The position numbers and the translations under genes were made by a program. A model generated the notes under the pieces. The model was not told the origin of the DNA, did not search any database, and saw nothing but the letters and a program-made list of their open reading frames with translations. A stretch of 28,553 bases of DNA. It comes from a virus. The stretch is from the IMG/VR virus record IMGVR_UViG_3300009414_000053, positions 1 through 28,553 of that record; one strand, given 5' to 3'. Of this stretch, positions 1 through 5,863 are shown one piece after another (positions within the stretch are counted from its first letter, which is position 1; the number at the start of each line of letters is the position of its first letter).

Positions 1-1
1 A

Positions 2-745
2 CGCCGTGGTGATATTGATTCAATGTCCTTTGGATTCATTGCAACAAATGATCGTTGGGAATTTGATGATGGACAGGAAGTGAGATATTTGGAGGAAGTG
101 GAACTTCTGGAAGTCTCTGTTGTAGCATGGCCAGCGTATCAAAGTACAGAAGTCGCAGTTCGCAGTTTGTTGGCTTATCAAGAGGAAGTAAGGGTAGACC
201 CTGACGCTGATGGCAATTGCCCCACTGGTTATCACAAGATGCCAGCAGACGATGACCATGACTCGGCTTGGTGCATGGAAGGTGAGTCGCATCCATCTGA
301 AACCTACGATAGTGATCAAAGGAATGTGCCGGCAACAGTTGATTCTCCTAAAGCCCCTGAAGATATGTCTTGGGATGGTGATGGTGCTAGAGGTCGCGTT
401 TTGAGGTGGGCTGGCGGTCCAGACAAAGAGAATGTCGATTGGGACAAGTATGAGAAGGCGTTTGCTTGGTTCGATGGTGAAGAGCGAGAGAACCTTGGTT
501 CATACAAGTTGCCACATCACGATATAGTGGACGGTGAACTGAAGGTAGTGCTTCGTGGAGTCCAATCGGCTAACGGTGTTATGCAGGGTGCGATGGGCGG
601 TGTTGAACTTCCAAGTTCAGAGCGAAGCAAAGTTCAAGCACATCTGGATTATCATCTACGGCAATTTGACAAAGAGGAAGAGAATTCTCGTACCCACGAA
701 GTCCTTGAACTACGGTTGCGGATCGCAGAGAGCAAAAACCTCTAA
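2..745 (+). CDS. HK97-family prohead protease, 5' truncated, with C-terminal extension
   Basis: This is the 3' part of a capsid-maturation serine protease; the gene runs off the left edge and its frame is open from base 2. The motif R-G-D-I-D-S-M-S-F-G-F, followed about 35 residues later by E-V-S-V-V-A-W-P-A-Y, is characteristic of the HK97 prohead protease family, which cleaves the delta domain of the capsid protein during head assembly. After about residue 75 comes an extension: an acidic piece with G-x-C-P-x-G-Y-H-K-M-P, then a region with Y-K-L-P-H-H-D and R-G-V-Q-S-A. I have seen such tails attached to phage head proteins, and their role is unknown. The catalytic histidine region lies upstream of the window. 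The capsid gene follows 213 bases downstream, which supports the assignment. Confidence 0.85.
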   Translation, partial: RRGDIDSMSFGFIATNDRWEFDDGQEVRYLEEVELLEVSVVAWPAYQSTEVAVRSLLAYQEEVRVDPDADGNCPTGYHKMPADDDHDSAWCMEGESHPSETYDSDQRNVPATVDSPKAPEDMSWDGDGARGRVLRWAGGPDKENVDWDKYEKAFAWFDGEERENLGSYKLPHHDIVDGELKVVLRGVQSANGVMQGAMGGVELPSSERSKVQAHLDYHLRQFDKEEENSRTHEVLELRLRIAESKNL

Positions 746-958
746 TTTCTTTTAACCAATTGTCGAATTAGTCACACTCGCGGTGAATAAAGAGGTGATG
801 AGTATGGTGAGTCTTATGACTTGGAAGCCGTTGCTTACCCATTACCCTGCTCTGACATAGGTAATTTCCCCGCCGATGCGGTGTTTATCTGCTGGTTTTA
901 TTTATTAACTAGCCGTTATCGCATTATTTGCATTACGGCGCAATGAGGAAATCTTCTT
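746..958. other. Intergenic region between protease and capsid genes
   Basis: No convincing gene lies in these 213 bases. A small perfect stem CCGC-CGAT-GCGG sits at 870-881, followed by a T-rich stretch, so a weak terminator or processing hairpin is possible. One frame reads E-Y-G-E-S-Y-D-L-E-A-V-A-Y-P, loosely like the end of a protease domain, but it has no start and a stop lies just upstream. The capsid ribosome binding site GAGG is at 945-948. Confidence 0.4.
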
Positions 959-2167
959 ATGGATCTTCAAAAATTAACTGAAAAACGCGCATCGCTTATA
1001 TTTGAAGCGCGAGCAATCATGGATGCGGCTACTGCCGAAAATCGTGATTTAGATAGTGAGCAAAGAAACCAAGTAGACACCATGCTTGACGATGCTGATG
1101 GAATTGAAAAAGACATCGCGCAACGTCAACGAATGGAAGCCGCTTCGGATCGTCTTGCTCAAGTAAACGAACGAAAGACTGAGCTTCAAAAGAGTGAAGT
1201 TAGCGAACCTGCTCCTGAAGTACGCGGAATAGCAACAAGAGCGTATGCTGAAACATTTTGGCAATATGTACGAGATGGTGAACATTCACTAACTCCAGAA
1301 CAGCGTGCTGTCATGGTTGAAGGGACAAACACTGTGGGTGGTTTTGCTGCACCAATGTTTGACTTTGGGCAAGCCAGTTTGCAAGACATGATTATTGAAA
1401 CAATGGACTCTGCATATAACTTCCAAGAATATGCAACTCGCATTACTATTGGTGGTGAGATCAATGTGCCAGTACAAAATGCAGTTGGTACTGCCGCGTG
1501 GACAGCAGAAAATGTTGATGCGACTGAATCAGAAACAACCTTCACTCAGTTGAAATTCCAACCGCATAAAGCGACCCGCATTGTTCAGGTTTCGCGGGAA
1601 CTATTGGCTGACTCGTATGTTGACATGGCATCCTTTATGGCTGGTATGTTCGGTCGTTCTTTTGCGACATTGTTGAATGCCGCTTTTATCGATGGCGATG
1701 GTACTGCAAAGCCCCATGGAATTACTGATGGTACGGATAAAGGTGCGGATGCTGCATCAGCAACAGTCATTACTTGGGATGAATTACAAACGCTGTTCTA
1801 TTCGCTCAAAGAACCTTATCGAGCAAATGGCACTTGGCTTTTCAATTCAACAACTGCTGCTGAAATCCGTGGCTTGAAAGCAGACGGTCGTTACATTTGG
1901 GAACCAAGTGGACAATTAGGGCAACCCGACTTGTTACTTGGCAGACCAGTTGCAATCAATGATGATTGTGAAGATACGGCTACTGGACTCAAGCCAATTC
2001 TGTTTGGCGATCTCAGTTATTACTGGATTACTTGGCGAGAAGGAATGGACTTCCAACGACTTGACGAATTGTACGCTGTTGCGGGAAATATAGGACTTCG
2101 CAGCGAATTACGTGTCGATGGACAGCTTACTTCAAGCGAAGCAGTTAAACACATGCTAATGGCATAA
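959..2167 (+). CDS. Major capsid protein, HK97 fold
   Basis: This 402-residue protein builds the icosahedral head. Residues 1 to about 85 are charged and helical (many E, R, K, Q, D and A), the usual delta or scaffolding domain of HK97-type capsid proteins, which the upstream protease would remove. The mature part probably starts near G-I-A-T-R-A-Y-A-E. Further family features are T-V-G-G-F-A-A-P near residue 121, a long beta-rich central region, and a C-terminal segment with F-G-D-L-S-Y-Y-W-I followed by R-S-E-L-R-V-D-G. Length and order are typical for the family. The ATG at 959 has GAGG ten bases upstream. It is the only head gene set off on both sides by untranslated spacers, which fits separate high-level expression. 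The cleavage site is an inference. Confidence 0.93.
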   Translation: MDLQKLTEKRASLIFEARAIMDAATAENRDLDSEQRNQVDTMLDDADGIEKDIAQRQRMEAASDRLAQVNERKTELQKSEVSEPAPEVRGIATRAYAETFWQYVRDGEHSLTPEQRAVMVEGTNTVGGFAAPMFDFGQASLQDMIIETMDSAYNFQEYATRITIGGEINVPVQNAVGTAAWTAENVDATESETTFTQLKFQPHKATRIVQVSRELLADSYVDMASFMAGMFGRSFATLLNAAFIDGDGTAKPHGITDGTDKGADAASATVITWDELQTLFYSLKEPYRANGTWLFNSTTAAEIRGLKADGRYIWEPSGQLGQPDLLLGRPVAINDDCEDTATGLKPILFGDLSYYWITWREGMDFQRLDELYAVAGNIGLRSELRVDGQLTSSEAVKHMLMA

Positions 2168-2183
2168 GAGCCATTAGTTTATT

Positions 2184-2230
2184 GTTACTTAATAGTGGGA
2201 GGGGTAGACAACTGCCCCTCCCATAGTAAC
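2184..2230 (+). terminator. Two-tier hairpin after the capsid gene
   Basis: An inner perfect 9-bp stem (TGGGAGGGG at 2196-2204 pairs with CCCCTCCCA at 2215-2223) is enclosed by an outer 6-bp stem (GTTACT at 2184-2189 pairs with AGTAAC at 2225-2230). No T-run follows, so it is more likely an RNA-stabilising or processing hairpin, or a leaky attenuator, than a full intrinsic terminator. It would separate abundant capsid mRNA from the neck genes. Confidence 0.6.
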
Positions 2231-2241
2231 AGGAGAATAAA

Positions 2242-2445
2242 ATGCCAGAATATAAAGTAATTAAAGACGGTCTTGACAAGCATAACAATCTTTATCGAGA
2301 AGGTGATGTTGTTAGTCTTGAGGAAGATTGGGCTAAACATCTAGTGGGTCGCGGGATCATAGAACTTGTTAAGGCGGTCAAAGCAGCGAAACGAGAAAAG
2401 GCAGAAAGCAAGATTAACTCTGTCAGGGAAAGATCTGGAGAATGA
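2242..2445 (+). CDS. Small hypothetical head-region protein
   Basis: A 67-residue protein with a clear AGGAG ribosome binding site and ATG. It begins with a compact segment (Y-K-V-I-K-D-G then Y-R-E-G-D-V-V-S-L and L-V-G-R-G-I-I-E) that looks like a small beta fold seen in short proteins beside phage head genes, and it ends in a lysine- and glutamate-rich helix. The gene lies between capsid and head-tail connector, and its stop overlaps the next start (ATGA), so the two are probably translated together. A minor head or neck accessory role is inferred from position only. Confidence 0.6.
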   Translation: MPEYKVIKDGLDKHNNLYREGDVVSLEEDWAKHLVGRGIIELVKAVKAAKREKAESKINSVRERSGE

Positions 2446-3017
2446 GTCTAGTTGTATCAGTTGAACCTACTGAAGAGCCGGTAACACGGACGGAAGTAAA
2501 AGCACATCTTCGTATTGATACGACAGATGACAACACGCTTCTTGATACATTGATTAGTGCGGCTCGACACTATGCGGAGAACTTTACGAGAAGAGCGTTT
2601 GTGACCCAAACGCTTGTTTTGCGTATGGACGCTTTCCCAGCAACAGACATCGAGTTGCCTAGAGCGCCAGCCGCCAGCGTTACATCAATCGCATACATAG
2701 ATACTGATGGAGCAACCCAAACATGGGCTGCCGAAAACTATACGGTGGACGTTAATACAAAGCCAGCGCGAGTCGTGTTGGCATACGATAAAAGTTATCC
2801 AGACACACGCACTGTGATCAATGCGGTCACTGTGACCTATGTGGCTGGGTATGGAGATGCAACAACTGTCCCCCAAGGAATAAAGTTGGCGATCAAGAGT
2901 CTAGTCGGTCATTGGTACGAGAACCGCGAAGGTTCGACATATCACGACAAGGTACATCTTGTCCCACTTGCAATCGATGCACTGTTGACCCAGTACAGCA
3001 TACCGGAGTTTGTATGA
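2442..3017 (+). CDS. Head-tail connector protein, gp6-like
   Basis: A 191-residue protein of the phage gp6-like (YqbG/gp15) connector family, which forms the ring below the portal that joins head and tail. Family features are visible in order: E-P-V-T-R-T-E-V-K-A-H-L-R-I at residues 12-25, an acidic D-D-N-T-L-L-D-T-L-I-S-A-A-R segment, Y-A-E-N-F-T-R-R-A-F, the central beta region with I-E-L-P-R-A-P, then V-T-Y-V-A-G-Y-G near 140 and the helical L-V-G-H-W-Y-E-N-R-E. The start overlaps the previous stop by ATGA and its own stop overlaps the next start the same way. Position after the capsid gene agrees. Confidence 0.9.
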   Translation: MSLVVSVEPTEEPVTRTEVKAHLRIDTTDDNTLLDTLISAARHYAENFTRRAFVTQTLVLRMDAFPATDIELPRAPAASVTSIAYIDTDGATQTWAAENYTVDVNTKPARVVLAYDKSYPDTRTVINAVTVTYVAGYGDATTVPQGIKLAIKSLVGHWYENREGSTYHDKVHLVPLAIDALLTQYSIPEFV

Positions 3018-3343
3018 GTGTACGAGCCGGCAGATTGCGTCATCGCGTATCGATCCAGAGTCAAAGCACAACGCTTGATTCTTATGGAGAAACCACAGGG
3101 TCTTGGACCACTGATGATACTGTGTGGGCTGCTGTCGAACCGGTAAGTGGAACAGAGCGTGACATCGGCGAAGGTGTTGCTGGCATTGTTACCCATCGGG
3201 TAGTGATGCGGTACAGCTCTGATGTTTCTCCCAAGAAACGATTGCTGTTCGGGACTAGGGTGCTGAACATCTTGTCATCACTTAATCCAGATGAACGCGA
3301 TGCACAACTGACACTCATGTGTTTGGAAGAGGTGTCCGAATGA
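3014..3343 (+). CDS. Head-tail adaptor (head-closure) protein
   Basis: A 109-residue protein of the SPP1 gp16-like head-closure family, which plugs the connector and receives the tail. The start is the ATG inside ATGA at 3014, giving M-S-V-R-A-G-R-L-R-H-R-V-S-I-Q, the typical opening (G-x-L-R-x-R-V-x-I-Q). It is followed by Y-G-E-T-T-G-S-W, V-W-A-A-V-E-P-V-S-G and T-H-R-V-V-M-R-Y, all usual for this family. A longer reading from upstream would overlap the connector gene by about 100 bases and is not supported. It is coupled by ATGA overlaps on both sides. Confidence 0.88.
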   Translation: MSVRAGRLRHRVSIQSQSTTLDSYGETTGSWTTDDTVWAAVEPVSGTERDIGEGVAGIVTHRVVMRYSSDVSPKKRLLFGTRVLNILSSLNPDERDAQLTLMCLEEVSE

Positions 3344-3864
3344 GTAAGTATTTTGAAATATCGGGCGGCTTAACCGGAAATATGGAATTGGAAAAACTCT
3401 TCAAGGAACTTCCGGTCAAGGTGCAACGCAACGCTTGTCGTAGGGCTGCGACTAGAGCCAACAGGGAATTTCGCAATCAGGCGAAGGTAAACGTCCCAGT
3501 AATGAGTGGTAGACTTAGAAAGAATATTAAAAGTAAGGTGTCTCTCAAGCGAGACATAGTGATAGGACGTACTGGTGTTCAGTCTAAAAAGGAACAGGGT
3601 TTCTACGCCAACTACATTGAGTATGGAACTGTTACCAGATACCACAAAAAACCAACTGCTATTTCGACCATGAGGATGCAAGAAGGTGATACCCCGTGGT
3701 GGAGAAAAATAAAAAGCCGACCCGGTGGAAAAATAGCACTTGGTCGTTTCCCAGCAACAAGATTTATGAAAAGGGCGTTTTTGTCTAAGAAAGATGCAGC
3801 AAAACGTGCGTTTCATACTGAGATACATGCAACTTTGATTAGCGAGGCATTTAGCAAGAAATAA
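3340..3864 (+). CDS. HK97 gp10-like neck/tail-completion protein
   Basis: A 174-residue basic protein that begins at the ATG at 3340 overlapping the upstream stop. The part V-P-V-M-S-G-R-L-R-K-N-I with later Y-I-E-Y-G-T-V is the signature of the HK97 gp10-like family, which acts at the head-tail interface or in tail completion. An internal segment rich in K, R and W and a helical lysine-rich C-terminus follow. Gene order (connector, adaptor, gp10-like, terminator-like, tube) is standard for long-tailed phages. A start 21 bases upstream exists but would lengthen the overlap and lacks a ribosome binding site. Confidence 0.88.
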   Translation: MSKYFEISGGLTGNMELEKLFKELPVKVQRNACRRAATRANREFRNQAKVNVPVMSGRLRKNIKSKVSLKRDIVIGRTGVQSKKEQGFYANYIEYGTVTRYHKKPTAISTMRMQEGDTPWWRKIKSRPGGKIALGRFPATRFMKRAFLSKKDAAKRAFHTEIHATLISEAFSKK

Positions 3865-3878
3865 GATGGTTTATTGAA

Positions 3879-4292
3879 ATGGCAATAGAAATAGCATTAC
3901 GAGCATTGTTAGTTGCAGATAGTGATGTAACCGATCTAGTCGGCACGCGGATCTATCCTGAAATGCGACAACAGGGCGAAGACTTCCCAGCAATAGTTTA
4001 TCAGTTGGTATCAACACAACCACAGAATTCTATGGCTGGTGGGGGATCAACAGTGATAACCAGAGCATCGATGTCATTCGACTCGATAGCCGAAACCTAT
4101 GCTGGTGCAAAGACTCTTGCTAGTAAGGTTCGTGCTGCTATTGGAGACTTGGCTAGTAATACATATTCAACGGTAAGGATTTATAGTTGTTTCCATGAAG
4201 GAGACAGCGCAATAACAGAAGATTCACAGGTCGCGGGGGATCGGGGTGTGTCCCGAATCATTAGCGACTACACAATTTGGTATGACAATTGA
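3879..4292 (+). CDS. Tail-completion protein, gp17-like (DUF3168 type)
   Basis: A 137-residue protein. The N-terminal pattern I-A-L-R-A-L-L-V-A-D-S-D-V-T-D-L-V-G-T-R-I-Y-P, followed by D-F-P-A-I-V-Y-Q-L-V-S, is typical of DUF3168/gp17-like tail-completion proteins that cap the neck end of the tail tube. It has no overlap with its neighbours but lies within 15 bases of both. The scattered TTCCCAGCA motif occurs inside it (near 3984) and encodes the F-P-A part. Confidence 0.82.
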   Translation: MAIEIALRALLVADSDVTDLVGTRIYPEMRQQGEDFPAIVYQLVSTQPQNSMAGGGSTVITRASMSFDSIAETYAGAKTLASKVRAAIGDLASNTYSTVRIYSCFHEGDSAITEDSQVAGDRGVSRIISDYTIWYDN

Positions 4293-4308
4293 TTAGGAGA
4301 ACGATCTT

Positions 4309-4734
4309 ATGGCTGGCATGACATCGAATACAACAGACTTTACGTGGGATGGCACAATTACAACAGAAATACTATCGATCAGTGGACCATCGGTATCAAT
4401 ACCGACTATTGATGTGTCCACAATGGATCAGGGAACTGCTGGTACAACCCCAAGTGCAGGTGCAAAGCAATTTCTTAAGGGCATTGCAGATTATGGCGAA
4501 ATTACATTTGAGATTGCTTTTGATATAGATGATAACGCTACTCACCTAGCACTTACAGCCGACATGCTTGTCCCACAAACCATAAAGACATGGAAAATTG
4601 AGTGGCCAGATGGAACTGACTATACAGAAGGCAGTGGTTTTATTACTGCATTTTCACCAACCGGCTCACTTGATGACAAAATGACAGCATCGGTGACAAT
4701 CCGAACCACAACAGCCATCACATGGCCATCATAA
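4309..4734 (+). CDS. Major tail tube protein, copy 1
   Basis: A 141-residue beta-rich protein preceded by a good AGGAG site. It sits where the tail tube subunit is expected, ahead of the chaperone and tape-measure genes. It is clearly homologous to the following gene: shared blocks are S-I-S-G-P, T-I-D-V, G-E-I-T-F-E-I-A, G-F-I-T-A-F-S and the C-terminal L-D-D-K-x-T-A-S-V. The C-terminal block resembles the end of phage lambda gpV-like tube domains. It polymerises, by inference, into the hexameric rings of the tube. Confidence 0.85.
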   Translation: MAGMTSNTTDFTWDGTITTEILSISGPSVSIPTIDVSTMDQGTAGTTPSAGAKQFLKGIADYGEITFEIAFDIDDNATHLALTADMLVPQTIKTWKIEWPDGTDYTEGSGFITAFSPTGSLDDKMTASVTIRTTTAITWPS

Positions 4735-4763
4735 ATAAATAATTAGAAAGTTAGGAGAACATT

Positions 4764-5159
4764 ATGGCAATCACAGCCAACGGAACAACAATATCATTTG
4801 ACGGCAGCGTGCCGCAAGATCTACTATCGATTAGTGGACCAACATTTTCGGTAAACACAATCGATGTAACGAGTATGTCCAGTACACGAAGAGAATTTAC
4901 CAGTGGTCAGTATGACTCTGGTGAAATCACATTTGAGATTGCGTATGATCCCGGATCAGTCACTCACAAGGCATTAGTAACGGATATAGATGCATCAACC
5001 GCCGCAACCGTTTGGTTTATCACATTTTCGGATAACTCAACTTGTACAGGAACAGGTTTTATTACTGCGTTTTCTTCATCTGGCACACTTGATGACAAAT
5101 TGACAGCAAGTGTATCAGTTAAATGTACCGATACTATTGCATATGCAGTAGCACCATAA
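4764..5159 (+). CDS. Tail tube protein, copy 2 (paralogue of upstream gene)
   Basis: A 131-residue beta-rich protein with its own AGGAG site, starting 29 bases after copy 1. It shares the same ordered blocks (S-I-S-G-P, T-I-D-V, G-E-I-T-F-E-I-A, G-F-I-T-A-F-S, L-D-D-K-L-T-A-S-V) while the segments between have diverged, so the pair comes from an old tandem duplication. Copy 2 has shorter loops and lacks the G-T-A-G-T-T-P-S insertion. One copy may form the tube and the other a terminal or decorating ring, or the tube may be mixed. This cannot be decided from sequence. Confidence 0.83.
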   Translation: MAITANGTTISFDGSVPQDLLSISGPTFSVNTIDVTSMSSTRREFTSGQYDSGEITFEIAYDPGSVTHKALVTDIDASTAATVWFITFSDNSTCTGTGFITAFSSSGTLDDKLTASVSVKCTDTIAYAVAP

Positions 5160-5174
5160 TTTGGAGACTAATTC

Positions 5175-5528
5175 ATGCTAGACAAAAAATCAATTCTCGA
5201 TTCAGACGATCTTCCACGCGAATGTGTAACTGTCCCTGAATGGGGCGGTGACATTTTCGTTAGAACTTTAACCGGGGCAGAACGTGATTCATTTGAGCAG
5301 CAGATGCTCGACTCGCGTGGCAAGAATAAGGAAATTAACATTTCTAATATTCGCGCTCGGCTAGGCATCTTGACTATCTGCGATGAAGAAGGCACACGCC
5401 TATTTGCCGCCAAGGATATGGATGAACTTGGGAAGAAGTCTGCCGCAGCGTTGGATCGTATCTTTACAGTCGCACAGCGATTGAACGGATTGTCCGGCGA
5501 AGACGTAGAAGATCTAGCAAAAAACTAA
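5175..5528 (+). CDS. Tail assembly chaperone, short form (gpG-like)
   Basis: A 117-residue protein that ends in frame 0 at TAA 5526-5528. Its position between the tail tube and tape-measure genes and the slippery heptamer at its last codons identify it as the short tail-assembly chaperone, equivalent to lambda gpG. Such proteins coat the tape measure during tail assembly and are not in the finished virion. The N-terminal half contains W-G-G-D-I-F-V-R-T-L-T-G-A-E-R-D, a common opening in these chaperones (a beta strand then T-L-T-x-x-E-R). GGAG lies upstream of the ATG. Confidence 0.88.
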   Translation: MLDKKSILDSDDLPRECVTVPEWGGDIFVRTLTGAERDSFEQQMLDSRGKNKEINISNIRARLGILTICDEEGTRLFAAKDMDELGKKSAAALDRIFTVAQRLNGLSGEDVEDLAKN

Positions 5529-5863
5529 AAGAGCCGACCAACGCGCGGCGATTTTATTTCACGTTGGCTCTAGCACTTGGCATGACTGTTCGGGAATTGT
5601 TGTCAAGGGTGGACTCTAGGGAACTTGCTGAATGGGTTGCATACAACTCACTCGATCCAATTGGCAATTTCAGAAGTGACCTTCAATCAGGAATCATAGC
5701 AAGCACTATCGCAAATGTTAATCGTGGCAAAAACACATCACCGTTTTCCCCTCACGACTTTATGCCTGTGCTGGACAAACCTACAAAGGTAGATAGCGTA
5801 GATGAAATGAAAGCAACTATGATGAGAGCCGTATCAATAATAAATAAAGACAAGGTTGAGTAA
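5175..5863 (+). CDS. Tail assembly chaperone, frameshifted long form (gpGT-like)
   Basis: A -1 ribosomal shift on A-AAA-AAC (5519-5525) would join the 117-residue short form to a 112-residue extension read from base 5525, giving about 229 residues. The extension begins L-K-E-P-T-N-A-R-R-F-Y-F-T-L-A-L and continues with L-G-M-T-V-R-E-L-L and E-L-A-E-W-V-A-Y-N, the usual gpT motif. The extension has no convincing start of its own (only a TTG at 5564 in mid-domain), so the fused product is the sensible reading. The TAA closing the extension overlaps the tape-measure ATG at 5863. Confidence 0.87.
5519..5525 (+). promoter_or_regulatory. -1 ribosomal frameshift slippery site A-AAA-AAC
   Basis: The heptamer fits X-XXY-YYZ in the frame of the short chaperone (codons GCA AAA AAC TAA). 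The zero-frame stop follows directly, and the -1 frame is open into a gpT-like domain. This is the canonical arrangement for programmed tail-chaperone frameshifting. Confidence 0.9.

Noticed and set aside
780-945. Remnant protease-like peptide in the spacer before the capsid gene
   Set aside because: Only a loose resemblance over about 14 residues, with a stop just upstream and no start codon context.
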